Shown: positions 17,092-26,978, counted from the first letter of the stretch. The stretch is 64,000 bases of DNA from Paludibacter sp. (GCA_031292575.1 JARLGX010000008.1:214028-278027); one strand, 5' to 3'. Program-made: numbers and translations. The notes: generated by a model from the letters alone, not told the origin.

Positions 17092-18324
17092 ATGAACCTA
17101 GATTTTTCACAAAGCAATACGAGGTTACTTACCCACGGTTTTCATAAATACCCTGCAAAGATGGTACCCCAAATTGCAAGTGCTTTAATATCAGAATTTG
17201 GGGCAAATGCATCTTTGTTGTTCGATCCTTACTGTGGGACCGGCACTTCATTAGTTGAAGCCAATGTTAGAGGAGTTGACTCAATTGGTTCTGATTTAAA
17301 CCCTTTAGCAATTTTAATTTCAAAAGTCAAAACAACACCAATAGAATTGCAGACCTTAGAATTACATTTAAATGATTTTTATAAATACCTATTTCCATTC
17401 AGATACCATCTCAACCCTAAAGATTACATTGTTGTAAATTTTCCAAGGATTGATTTTTGGTTTTCAAAAGAAGTCAAAAACAAACTTTCAATAATTAAAG
17501 ATTATGTAAATAGTATTGAGAACATTGATATAAAAGATTTTTTCAAGATTGCTTTTAGTCATACTATCAGAGAGTGCTCATTTACAAGAAACAATGAGTT
17601 TAAATTGTATAAAATGTCTGAAGATCAAATAAAATCATTCAACCCTGAACCATTTGGTATAATGGAAGAGATTTTAGGGATGAATTATTTAGGGCTAAAA
17701 AGTTTTATTGAAGAACGTAAAAATGCAAAAACAACATCTCTTATATATGACTTTAATACAATAGATAATATACCACAATCAATAATCATTGACAAATCAA
17801 TTGACATTGTTGTAACATCTCCACCTTATGGTGATTCTTCTACAACCGTTGCATATGGTCAATTTTCCGCTCTTTCTAATCAATGGTTAGACCTCATGGA
17901 AAATGGTAGATCTCTTGATAAGAATCTAATGGGTGGCTCAAGAATAACTGATTTGCCAAACTTTGAAAGCAAAGTATTAAATAAAGATATTGAGGCTGTA
18001 AAAAAAATTGATGATAAAAGGGCTTTGGATGTAATTTCCTTTTATTCTGACTATGAAAAGTCGATAAAAAATATTTCTACAGTAATCAAACCAAATGGAT
18101 ATGCTTGCTATGTTGTAAGCAATAGGAATGTGAAGGGAAATATATTACATACAGATGAAATTACAAAAGATTTTTTTCAACAATGTGGTTTTAATCACAT
18201 AAATACATTCTACAGAAAAATATCAAATAAACGGCTACCTAGATATAATAGTCCAAAAGGAGAAATTGGTAGCAGGGCAGAATTAATGAATACAGAGTCA
18301 ATAATAATCATGCAAAAACAATAA
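17092..18324 (+). CDS. DNA methyltransferase (N4-cytosine/N6-adenine type)
   Basis: A 410-residue S-adenosylmethionine-dependent DNA amino-methyltransferase. An N-terminal HGFHKYPAKMVPQI (motif X-like) precedes the SAM-binding FDPYCGTGTS (residues 44-53), followed by SDLNPLAI, and the catalytic TSPPYGDSS lies near residues 242-250. The order X, I, IV and the SPPY form of motif IV point to a solitary or restriction-associated enzyme acting on an exocyclic amino group. The stretch between I and IV may hold target recognition. Its stop is one base before the ATG of the helicase-nuclease gene, so translation is likely coupled. With that neighbour it could form a modification/attack pair in which methylation marks self DNA. 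Confidence 0.82.
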   Translation: MNLDFSQSNTRLLTHGFHKYPAKMVPQIASALISEFGANASLLFDPYCGTGTSLVEANVRGVDSIGSDLNPLAILISKVKTTPIELQTLELHLNDFYKYLFPFRYHLNPKDYIVVNFPRIDFWFSKEVKNKLSIIKDYVNSIENIDIKDFFKIAFSHTIRECSFTRNNEFKLYKMSEDQIKSFNPEPFGIMEEILGMNYLGLKSFIEERKNAKTTSLIYDFNTIDNIPQSIIIDKSIDIVVTSPPYGDSSTTVAYGQFSALSNQWLDLMENGRSLDKNLMGGSRITDLPNFESKVLNKDIEAVKKIDDKRALDVISFYSDYEKSIKNISTVIKPNGYACYVVSNRNVKGNILHTDEITKDFFQQCGFNHINTFYRKISNKRLPRYNSPKGEIGSRAELMNTESIIIMQKQ

Positions 18325-18325
18325 T

Positions 18326-21184
18326 ATGAGAGATTTGTCTTTTTTTTCAGAAAATCAACAGGATGCCATTAAAACGAATGATAAGCATCTTCGAATTATT
18401 GCTTGTGCTGGCTCAGGAAAAACCACAACAGTCGCTGGGAAGGTTGCTTATCTTTTAGACCCGAATAATGGATTTGACATCAAACCACAAAATATCATTG
18501 CGTTCACTTATACTGAAAAAGCTGCTGCCGAATTAAAAAACAAGATTCTCAATGAGGTTGATAATTATAGAGGCATGGCAGATATGTATATTGGGACTAT
18601 TCATGGGTGGTGTTTAAAATCTCTGCAAGAAAATGAATATAAGTACCAAAGTTATTCTGTATTAGATGATATTAAGCTAAAATTATTCGTCGATAAGAAC
18701 TATGACAATATTGGAATGAAAGAAATATATAAACTTTCAAATCCAGCTGTACCACTTCGGAGATTTATTGACACTTCATTATTCGTCCGTATAATGGACA
18801 TATTACGTGAGTCAGATATTACTCCGGGAGAAACTATTCCAGCCAATTTTGTTCTTGCAAAAAAGAAGTATCAAGATTTGTTGATGAGTAAGCGCTACTT
18901 TGATTTTTCTATGATTATGGAAAAGGCGATGGATTGTCTTGCCCATGGAACAAATCTAACAAGGAAAATTCAGGATAATATAAAATATTTAATTGTAGAT
19001 GAGTATCAAGATGTGAATCCCCTTCAAGAAAAACTGATCAACCGATTACAAGAAATAAGTCAATGTAAGCTGGTTGTCGTCGGAGATGATGATCAAAACA
19101 TATATCAATGGAGAGGTAGCAATAATAAATACATTATTGAATTTGAAAATAAGTTCCAGCCCGAAAATGTCAAAACAATACCCTTGTCAATCAATTATAG
19201 AAGTTCTGAAGGAATTACTCGACTTGCTGAAACATTCATTTCTAATAACATAAAAAGAATTCCGGATAAAGAGATGTTATCCGCCAAAAATCAAATATTC
19301 ATAAAAGGTCAAGATATTTTATATAATCGATATAATTCAGTAGATGATGAAAATGAAGCAATCGCTAATTATATAGATAATATCTTAGGTGTCGTTTTTA
19401 ATGAAAATGGAGATGCCCCTAGAGGAATTTCTTTCTCCGATATAAGCATCCTACTAAGAACTTGGAATAAGGCCGAATCTATTGTTGAAGCTCTTAACCG
19501 ACATAATATACCATATATTACTGCAGGTGTGAACCAGCTTTTTGAAATGGATGAAATTAAGGCTTCACTAGGGATTTTTACTTACTTATATGGAGATATT
19601 GATAAGGCAGAGTTAGAACAACTTTGGATGAATATTCTAGGGAATAACTATCCTGTTGAAAAACTAAGAGAAGCTATATTACAACTAGATTTGAAAGACC
19701 CCAAAATCGACGCGGTTAAAGATAACTGGGAATATTCTTTACAGGATATATTTTGGAATTTCTTAAGTAATGCTGAAATCACAGAGGAAACTTTTGTCGA
19801 TAGTTCAACTAGTGAATTAAAATTTAGGACCACCCAAAAGGCAGAAATAATATTTTTCAATTTCGGTAAATTTAGCCAAGTTATAAATGATTTTGAAATC
19901 GTTAATTTTAATAGCTCTGGTCCGTCATTTCATTTGTTTAGCTTCTTGAGTTTCGTAACTTATGTAGCCAAAGATTATTATCCCGAAGGCTGGATGAATA
20001 ATCCATACAGAACTCCAAATGCAGTTCAAATTATGACAATACATCAGTCTAAAGGATTAGAGTTTCCTGTTGTAATCATTCCTTGTTTAAATCATAATTA
20101 TCTACCGTCAAAGAAAAAGGGTGGGCTTAACGAATGGCATTTTTTAGACAGGTCATTAATTAAAGAACAGTATAGATACGAGGGTGATCCTGACAAAGAA
20201 GATGAAAGAAGATTGCTCTATGTAGCTTTAACTAGAAGTCAAAAATATCTTTTACTAACACAAGCGCCAGATCTTCGAAATCAATTATATAAAAAGGAAT
20301 CCGAATACATTCAAGAACTTAATGATGCAAAAATCGGATCACTCCCGATTTTAGTAACGGATTTAAAACAAGGATTCTCAAATCTAGTTAAACAAGATCA
20401 AAGTCCCAAAGAAAAAGTCAAAAATATTTCATTAGACTTTACGAGCCTTAAAGACATATTTGATTGTCCTTATAGGTTTAAATTAATTTCTGTATTTGGA
20501 TTTTGTTATCCATTGAATCAAAGAATGGGGGTCGGAAAGTCATTTCATAATTGCTTGATGGAAATCCACAAAGAAGCAAAAATTGGAAATTTATTTTCAA
20601 AAGAAAAACTTAATGAACTCATAGATAGACAAACACATTTCCCATATATAACAAAATCAACAAAACTTCGGCAACCGTTGTATGACAAAGTAAAAAATAA
20701 TGTTGAAGCTTATTATGAGGATAATAAAGAAGAATTTAAAAACATTGAATTTGTTGAGCAGGAAATTCAATACAAAGTAGATAAAAGTATTTTAATTGTT
20801 GGAAGAATTGATTTAATTAAAAAAGTTTCAGAGGCAGGAATTTATGAAACTACTATTGTAGAATTCAAAAGTGATGAGGACAGTGCTGATGCCCCAATAA
20901 CAAAAGATCAATTAAGGTTATATGCTTTAGGTCACAGAGAATTAACCGGTGAAATTGCAAACTATATCATGACTTATGTCATTGGTAAAAATAGATCAAA
21001 AACGCCTGAAAAACTTTACGAGGAAGATTTGACTGAGATTGAAGGTAAAATAAAGCACTCAGTAGAATTAATAAGAGATGAACATTTTATAACTACATCA
21101 GACTTAAATATCTGTAAAGAAAATTGTCATCAAATTAGATTATGTGCAAATCGATTAAAAAATAACCTTAAACCTCGTAGATAG
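18326..21184 (+). CDS. UvrD/Rep-type helicase fused to a Cas4/AddB-like Fe-S nuclease
   Basis: A 952-residue protein. Residues 1-670 are a superfamily 1A helicase: Walker A CAGSGKTTT near residue 28, FTYTEKAAAELK, the Walker B box VDEYQDVNPLQ near 222, VGDDDQNIYQWRGSN, MTIHQSKGLEFPVVI and DERRLLYVALTRS. The C-terminal 240 residues look like a RecB-family nuclease: FDCPYRFK near 712, VGRIDLI with EFKSDE (about 825-850), and CKENCHQIRLC near 932-942. The first Cys plus this late Cys-x3-Cys-x5-Cys set resembles the 4Fe-4S site of AddB and Cas4. The layout suggests an ATP-driven DNA-degrading enzyme. It is flanked by the methyltransferase (1-bp gap) and an unknown membrane protein (2-bp gap). Confidence 0.85.
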   Translation: MRDLSFFSENQQDAIKTNDKHLRIIACAGSGKTTTVAGKVAYLLDPNNGFDIKPQNIIAFTYTEKAAAELKNKILNEVDNYRGMADMYIGTIHGWCLKSLQENEYKYQSYSVLDDIKLKLFVDKNYDNIGMKEIYKLSNPAVPLRRFIDTSLFVRIMDILRESDITPGETIPANFVLAKKKYQDLLMSKRYFDFSMIMEKAMDCLAHGTNLTRKIQDNIKYLIVDEYQDVNPLQEKLINRLQEISQCKLVVVGDDDQNIYQWRGSNNKYIIEFENKFQPENVKTIPLSINYRSSEGITRLAETFISNNIKRIPDKEMLSAKNQIFIKGQDILYNRYNSVDDENEAIANYIDNILGVVFNENGDAPRGISFSDISILLRTWNKAESIVEALNRHNIPYITAGVNQLFEMDEIKASLGIFTYLYGDIDKAELEQLWMNILGNNYPVEKLREAILQLDLKDPKIDAVKDNWEYSLQDIFWNFLSNAEITEETFVDSSTSELKFRTTQKAEIIFFNFGKFSQVINDFEIVNFNSSGPSFHLFSFLSFVTYVAKDYYPEGWMNNPYRTPNAVQIMTIHQSKGLEFPVVIIPCLNHNYLPSKKKGGLNEWHFLDRSLIKEQYRYEGDPDKEDERRLLYVALTRSQKYLLLTQAPDLRNQLYKKESEYIQELNDAKIGSLPILVTDLKQGFSNLVKQDQSPKEKVKNISLDFTSLKDIFDCPYRFKLISVFGFCYPLNQRMGVGKSFHNCLMEIHKEAKIGNLFSKEKLNELIDRQTHFPYITKSTKLRQPLYDKVKNNVEAYYEDNKEEFKNIEFVEQEIQYKVDKSILIVGRIDLIKKVSEAGIYETTIVEFKSDEDSADAPITKDQLRLYALGHRELTGEIANYIMTYVIGKNRSKTPEKLYEEDLTEIEGKIKHSVELIRDEHFITTSDLNICKENCHQIRLCANRLKNNLKPRR

Positions 21185-21186
21185 TA

Positions 21187-21972
21187 ATGGGAGCATATAA
21201 GGACAGAAAAATTGCTAAAGCCAATTTAAAAAAACTTGTTGAAGATCCTTCAAAAGTTTTATTCATTCATTATTCTCAAAGTAGAACATTTGATGAAGAT
21301 TACGGTAACATATCTCCAATAATTACATCTATAGTTATTAAGTCTCTTGACAATCAAATTGACCAACTATTTGCTATTCATTTAGAAGCAGATAAGGCAG
21401 ATATTCCGGTTGAACAAATACAGGATTCATACAGAGAATTAGAATTGAGAATTCTAAATTCATTTAATAATTTTGTAAAAAGGCATCAAGATTGCATCTG
21501 GGTTCATTGGGAAATGAAAAATGTTCAATTTGGATTCGATGCAATAAAACATAGATATGAAAAAATAGTCAATAACACAAATGATTATTGCGAAATCCCA
21601 ACAAACAAAAAGCAAAATCTTAAAATAATACTTGAAGGCATTTATGGAGAAAACTTTGTATCCGGTCCTGATTATTTAAAATCATTATTGTCTGAAAACA
21701 ACAGTAGAATTACAAACAATGAATATTTAAGTATTGATAATGAATCACAGGAATTTGAGCATAAAAATTTTATGAGTGTTGTTAATTCGATAGATACAAA
21801 AGTTGAATTTATTAGAAATGCAACAAAAAAATTGACTCGGAATAAATTAATTGTTTCTCATAAAAACAGGTTTGCTATTTTTGTAGATGTAGTAAATCAT
21901 CCAGTCTTTACTTTCATCGGTTGGGTTGCAACTATTTTAGGAGTAATTTTAGCAATAATAGCACTTAAATAA
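21187..21972 (+). CDS. Unknown protein with C-terminal membrane anchor
   Basis: A 261-residue protein with no family I can name. It has a mixed alpha/beta N-terminal domain (about residues 20-125) and ends in a single hydrophobic helix (FTFIGWVATILGVILAIIAL) that would anchor it to the inner membrane with the bulk in the cytosol. The pattern of an acidic FAIHLEAD strand followed by LELRILNSFNNFV and then WVHWEMKNVQFGFDAIKHRY recalls the layout of DnaQ/RNase H-like exonuclease folds, but the canonical metal ligands are not all evident, so this is only a suggestion. It starts 2 bp after the helicase-nuclease stop, so it belongs to that operon and may tether or sense for it. Confidence 0.6.
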   Translation: MGAYKDRKIAKANLKKLVEDPSKVLFIHYSQSRTFDEDYGNISPIITSIVIKSLDNQIDQLFAIHLEADKADIPVEQIQDSYRELELRILNSFNNFVKRHQDCIWVHWEMKNVQFGFDAIKHRYEKIVNNTNDYCEIPTNKKQNLKIILEGIYGENFVSGPDYLKSLLSENNSRITNNEYLSIDNESQEFEHKNFMSVVNSIDTKVEFIRNATKKLTRNKLIVSHKNRFAIFVDVVNHPVFTFIGWVATILGVILAIIALK

Positions 21973-22136
21973 GCTAGTCACAATAACTCCGTATAACTTA
22001 TTTCGATCAATTAACATTATTTAGATAACAATAATATTGAATATCTTCGAGAAATGTTTCATTTCATTAAAGTTGACTATGTTACAAACTCCTAAAAAAC
22101 TACAACTGATTATAAGTGTGAATTATTTAAGTTAGT

Positions 22137-24230
22137 TCAGCCTATTGAAATAGGACGAGGTTTATCCGTCCAATAAAAACATAACATTTCGCAATCGACT
22201 AGTTCCTGCTGTGTTTCATTAAAGATAGCTGAATATGGACTTTCTATATAATTTAATCCTGTTTTGTTACAAATCATTTTTTTTACATTTATAAGTGGAG
22301 CCATATATAATTGCTGTGTCCTTAATAATTCCGCTAAGTCTTCTTTCCCTTCATCGAATTCAATCTCGTACAAGTTATGATTTGATTTATCTGGAAATGA
22401 CATGTTTTTTATATCCTTCAGAATTAACCGCCTCGTAAAAAATAACATCCCATCATCTTTAATTATCTCGGATAATACTGGATATTGATTTTCAATACCA
22501 TTCTCTTTTATGAATTTTGATTGAGCAGTCAACCATGATTTGAAGCCATCTCTGTGAGTAGGAATACTATCGAAAGATTTAAACCATAGGTCCAAATCAA
22601 AAATATGCCCAATAAAGCTGATTAGAACTTCATTTTCGTCAATATCCCATGACAATGAAAAAGAGATAACTTCATTACTGTTGTTTTTTAATAGCTGTGT
22701 TATTAATAATTTTATTCCATCAACAGTTTCATTCACTAGTTTTTGGGTGTTTGTATCGCCATGAGTTATACAAGGTATATTACAATAATAATCTTCTGGA
22801 ATAATGAACAAACAATCATTTGGTAAATCTATACTTGCTCCAACTCGCCTTATCGCTTTAACTAATTCAACTGTAAAGTATTCTAGAGCTTTGAATTTTC
22901 CATTTTCTAACAATATCTCATCACAAGAAGATATATATCTGTTTATAGTTTTTTTCTTGACTTTTTCTCTATACGACACATACAATCTTATTCCCTCTCC
23001 TTTATTTATGGAATAAGGAAGATACTTTTCAAAAGCAGTTTTAGTTTCATCTTGTTTTTCTAAGTCAATATTAGGCTTTTGCAACTCAAAATACTCATAA
23101 ATCTGAGGATTACCCTGAAGATATTTAGTAACTAAACTCTTCCATGACGATAAAGGTAAACTTCCATCTATTCTGAAAAGTTTAGTATATTGACTCCTTC
23201 TACCCATTTCTGTCATTTTTTTATCAAGCCTATCTATCATTAGGTCTGTATCATAAGCTCTGATTGCACCATCAAAATGATTAAAACTCTTATTTTTACT
23301 ATCATATATTGAGTGAACATAACGACAAGTGTATGTATCTTTTAAAGTTGGTGCAGGTTCATTCTTAACTTCCTCCATCTCAAAAGTATATAAGTCATTA
23401 TCATTCTTCCATACAAACTCCGTTTTTACTAGATTGTAATATAATTTCTCATAGTCGCTGCTTCCATAAGTAGTTAATCCTGAAGGAATAGATGAAATAT
23501 CATCATTGTATTTCGGTCCCCACCAGTATTCAAACTCCATTCCTGTAATAAAGGATGGTGCATAACCTAAAAAATCACCATCAATCTTTATCTTGATTTT
23601 AACGTCAGCTACTTTCGCAAAAGATAAAAACTCATCTATAAACTCCCAATTAAAGTTATTGAATATCGAAGTTGATTTGCGAAAATAAGGATGCAATATA
23701 ACGGCTAAGTCAGAATCTTTTTTTTTGAATACTCCCTGTGATAAGTGTTCAAATTTATCCAAAAACCATTGTATTTCTATTAAACCATCTTTGTCCAGTT
23801 GATTGGATAAGTCTGGAAAAGCATTGAATACAATATCATTATATCCATATAGGACAATGCTGTTATAAAACCATTTTCCTTTATCTTCGATGTATAATTC
23901 TTTTAAAGCATCAATAAATTGTGTGTAATGAGGTTGTATTTGAGTGTTTAAATGGTGCGTAAAGTACTTACTTTTAGCGTCAGATATTATTTCATAATCA
24001 TTTTCACTGTCAGCAACCCACGTACAGCCCATGACTAAAACTTTGTTGGGGGCAAAAAATAATCCTTTCGTAAAAGACCACCCTGCAGTTCGGTGGATAT
24101 CGTGCGAGATATTAGTAGGAGTGCCAACTATAGAACCTTGCCAAATTGTATCCTCTAAAGCAGAAATAGTAAATTGAATTCCGTCTCTACTTGGTTGATC
24201 GGAAAGGAAAACTCCCAAGTATTTCATCAT
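22137..24230 (-). CDS. Large unknown protein, partner of the SIR2-like gene
   Basis: A 697-residue soluble protein with no recognised domain. It starts MMKYLGVFLSDQPSRDGIQF, contains repeated aromatic-rich strands, and has no signal peptide or transmembrane helix. Its ATG overlaps the stop of the SIR2-like gene by ATGA, so the two are translationally coupled and almost surely work together. In known two-gene SIR2 systems the second protein is the sensor (for example an Argonaute or HerA ATPase); neither a PIWI signature nor a Walker A motif is visible here, so this would be a different sensor. AT-rich codon use matches the rest of the island. Confidence 0.65.
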   Translation of the reverse strand: MMKYLGVFLSDQPSRDGIQFTISALEDTIWQGSIVGTPTNISHDIHRTAGWSFTKGLFFAPNKVLVMGCTWVADSENDYEIISDAKSKYFTHHLNTQIQPHYTQFIDALKELYIEDKGKWFYNSIVLYGYNDIVFNAFPDLSNQLDKDGLIEIQWFLDKFEHLSQGVFKKKDSDLAVILHPYFRKSTSIFNNFNWEFIDEFLSFAKVADVKIKIKIDGDFLGYAPSFITGMEFEYWWGPKYNDDISSIPSGLTTYGSSDYEKLYYNLVKTEFVWKNDNDLYTFEMEEVKNEPAPTLKDTYTCRYVHSIYDSKNKSFNHFDGAIRAYDTDLMIDRLDKKMTEMGRRSQYTKLFRIDGSLPLSSWKSLVTKYLQGNPQIYEYFELQKPNIDLEKQDETKTAFEKYLPYSINKGEGIRLYVSYREKVKKKTINRYISSCDEILLENGKFKALEYFTVELVKAIRRVGASIDLPNDCLFIIPEDYYCNIPCITHGDTNTQKLVNETVDGIKLLITQLLKNNSNEVISFSLSWDIDENEVLISFIGHIFDLDLWFKSFDSIPTHRDGFKSWLTAQSKFIKENGIENQYPVLSEIIKDDGMLFFTRRLILKDIKNMSFPDKSNHNLYEIEFDEGKEDLAELLRTQQLYMAPLINVKKMICNKTGLNYIESPYSAIFNETQQELVDCEMLCFYWTDKPRPISIG

Positions 24231-25467
24231 GACATTTTTGGATTTAAATCAGTAATTTTAAGTGTCTCAAGTTGCTTAATCACGAGTTTTGCACTACTCC
24301 CTATTTGGGCCACAAAACTTTTAACTAAGTCGCCAGCAAAAGGATCTACAATATAACATGGTTTTCCTTTTCCGAACTTTTCAATCAGAATTTTATTAAT
24401 TTCTGTATCCTTACATCCATATCCAATTATTATTAACATGTCAGCAGCTTTGATATTGTTCTCAAACATCTTAAATAACTGTTTGTATAGCAATGGTTCT
24501 CTATATCTTATTATTTTAGAAGAGGTTCCAGTCAAAAAATCAGAGTGATAGTTTACCCAACAATTTTCATAGATTATATTTCCGTCCTTATCCATCTTTT
24601 CTTTATAAAAATTAGTGGAGCCTACTCCCCATTTACTTTTTATATAATTTTCAGGAATAAACGCATTCCCCTGAGTTCCAGAATAAACATAATAGTCCTT
24701 ACTACCATGCAGTTTATAAAACCTAATTTTGCCTGTATATTTCCCTGTATATCTTGACAATCGACACATATAGTTTCGATTATCATGGAGCAGTTTACCA
24801 TAATATGGTGAATTGAGTTCTTCAAAACCATCACTCAAGTTTCCATTTAGCCATTCTGTATTATTCAACCGCTCAAAAAATAAATCATGATTTAATGTGT
24901 GAATATTCAAAGTGTAATCTTTTGACAAGTGCTCAATACAATTAAGCAAGCCCGTATATCCATCGAAAGTCGGTTTCAAATAAAAGGCTTCATCATCATG
25001 CCAATTTTTACCATCTCTATCTTTTAGATAAGAAGACACTAGTTGATTGAATATGTTGTCTACTTGAAATAAATAATCTTCAAATTCACTTTTGTCACCA
25101 TCATACTTCTTCTCAAAAAAAAATCGTTTAGGGCTGAATCGTTTTTTGCTTCATTTTTGAAGTAATCGTAGAATTCTTCATAATCAAACACTTTGATAAT
25201 GTCATTGTAAAAATGCATTAAATCAATGCAAAATTTAAAATACAAATCATAATGACTAATTGACCCTAAGTCCGGTTTTGTTCCATCGATATTTGTCACT
25301 AAATGACCATCATTTGCAAAAGCAAAATCATCTACAGTACAATTCAATAGTTTTTCGTTGAGTTGATTACCTATTGGATACCCCTTTGGTGCAGAAAAAC
25401 CAGCTCCTAATAAGAAGGAAATTGACTTGACTTTTTTACAATTAAATAGTTTCTCAAAAAAACTCAT
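24227..25467 (-). pseudogene. SIR2-family NADase-like gene, frameshifted in a homopolymer
   Basis: Two frames together spell one protein of about 413 residues. The first (25467 to 25060) has SISFLLGAGFSAPKGYPIG, the NAD-binding Rossmann start of SIR2. The second (from 25039 in the annotated frame, but open from the slip point near 25115) has TLNHDLFFERL, FYKLHGSKDY with the catalytic-type His, and IIIGYGCKDTEIN. The break falls in nine A at 25115-25123; one more A would restore the frame through FFFEKKYDGDKSEFEDYLF. It may be a decayed gene, a phase-variable switch, or a sequencing error. SIR2-type effectors deplete NAD+ in phage defence. A minus-7 element lies at 25499-25506. Confidence 0.8.
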
Positions 25468-25498
25468 AGCAGATTGATTTTAATTTGATTATTATTTG

Positions 25499-25506
25499 CA
25501 AAAATA
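25499..25506 (-). promoter_or_regulatory. Minus-7 element of the SIR2-like operon
   Basis: TATTTTTG on the minus strand, 32 bp before the ATG at 25467. No clear minus-33 box. The divergent gap to the RES gene is 241 bp. Confidence 0.45.
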
Positions 25507-25683
25507 CTAATAAATTGAAACTGAGAACTATTTTATGCTATTATTTTTTAATATCTAAATAAAACAATCTGTTTTTATGAGTCTTGGCTGCATATTCTTC
25601 AATTACAAAGAAATGTTTTCATAAATGAAATAGACAATGTCTTTTTTGGTTCTTTGTAAATTAAAAATATATAAAATCCATAT

Positions 25684-25691
25684 TATCTTTG
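25684..25691 (+). promoter_or_regulatory. Minus-7 element of the RES-domain gene
   Basis: TATCTTTG, 17 bp before the ATG at 25709. No clear minus-33 box. Confidence 0.5.
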
Positions 25692-25708
25692 TCTGAAAAT
25701 AATTAAAT

Positions 25709-26917
25709 ATGGGGCAAGTAAAACAAAGTTATATTGAAGCAGAAGAAAGAGGTTTTAATGATCCTCCAGAAAAACTTGTTTGCGCAAATCATTTTGATGA
25801 TCCTGCAATTAAAAGATATATACGATCTAATTCAATTAAAGGAACTTGGAAGTGTGATTACTGTAATAAAAAACATAAAGTCGTAGATTTGTTATCTGTT
25901 GTATCATTTATTAATGATAGAGTAGGCAGATATTTTGGAGACATCAACAATCAGGATTTATATCTGGCTTCTTCATTTGAAATTGAAGATGATGAACCAT
26001 CGGGTTTTGGTTTCTACGATGCTTGTGGGTATGCTATGCCTAAAGGAAGGCATACCTACTCTTTCGAAGAATTAATTTTTGAAACCGACCTTGATATAAA
26101 TAATTTAAAATTAAGTGAAGATATTTCGGAATGTTTTTGGGATAAAACATACTGCCTAATTGAACCATTTATTAGTACTGAATCTGAAGAATTGTTATTC
26201 CGTTGGAAGGATTTTTGTAATACAATAAAGCATTCACGTCGTTATACGTTCTTAAAAACCTTAGAGGTTTCGAATAAAAAGTCATCAGAAAACGGATTAG
26301 AAGATATACTTACTGAAATTGGAAAGGCAGTTGAAGAAGGCCATTTGATTAGAATAATAGACTGCGATTCGCAAATATACAGATGTCGAGTCCACAATAA
26401 GGATGAAAAAGTTGATCGTTTTGAGCATCTTGCATCTCCTCCTGATGAAAGAGCAAAGCAAAATAGGATGAGCCCAGCAGGTATATCAATGTTTTATGGT
26501 GCTTTTGATGAGAAAACAGCGATTATTGAAGTAAAAAGTGGAATGGATGATACACCTGATTCAATTACAACAACAGCCATTTTTAAAACAAAGAAAAAAC
26601 TGAGAGTAATCGACTTTACAGGGTTACAAAATAAAATTAGTTATTATGAAGATTACAACTATTATATAATTGAGTTTCTGAAATCATTCGTAAATGGGAT
26701 TGCACAAAAGATTATCCATGATGACAGAATTCATATCGAATATATACCGACACAAATTATTACAGAGTATTTCAGATACATTTTTAAAGCTAATAGAAAC
26801 CATAAAGTTGATGGACTAATATATAGAAGCTCAGAAAATAAAGGAGGTAAGTGCTGTGTTTTATTTTTAGACAGAAATAAATGCCCAGACTACATGTACC
26901 TATCAAGCATAATTTAA
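25709..26917 (+). CDS. HEPN/RES N-terminal and RES domain protein
   Basis: A 402-residue protein. Residues 1-110 contain VCANHFDD and a CDYC pair followed by KKHKVVDLLSVV, the pattern of the HEPN/RES N-terminal domain found ahead of RES domains. Residues about 215-400 form the RES domain: IYRCRVH with the conserved Arg, NRMSPAGISMFYGAFDEKTAI with the second conserved Arg and the Ser-Phe-Tyr region, and IIEV with a Glu. RES proteins of Xre-RES toxin-antitoxin systems break down NAD+. No Xre-like antitoxin gene sits next to it, so this large HEPN/RES form is probably self-contained or controlled otherwise. It is divergent from the SIR2 operon. Confidence 0.82.
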   Translation: MGQVKQSYIEAEERGFNDPPEKLVCANHFDDPAIKRYIRSNSIKGTWKCDYCNKKHKVVDLLSVVSFINDRVGRYFGDINNQDLYLASSFEIEDDEPSGFGFYDACGYAMPKGRHTYSFEELIFETDLDINNLKLSEDISECFWDKTYCLIEPFISTESEELLFRWKDFCNTIKHSRRYTFLKTLEVSNKKSSENGLEDILTEIGKAVEEGHLIRIIDCDSQIYRCRVHNKDEKVDRFEHLASPPDERAKQNRMSPAGISMFYGAFDEKTAIIEVKSGMDDTPDSITTTAIFKTKKKLRVIDFTGLQNKISYYEDYNYYIIEFLKSFVNGIAQKIIHDDRIHIEYIPTQIITEYFRYIFKANRNHKVDGLIYRSSENKGGKCCVLFLDRNKCPDYMYLSSII

Positions 26918-26978
26918 ACATATAAAAATCCAACTCCGATTTGAATCATTCATTTAAGTAATTGCATTCAGTATACTT

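Noticed and set aside
22137-24230. Short prokaryotic Argonaute as SIR2 partner
   Set aside because: No PIWI or MID-type signature could be seen, so the label would rest on gene order alone.
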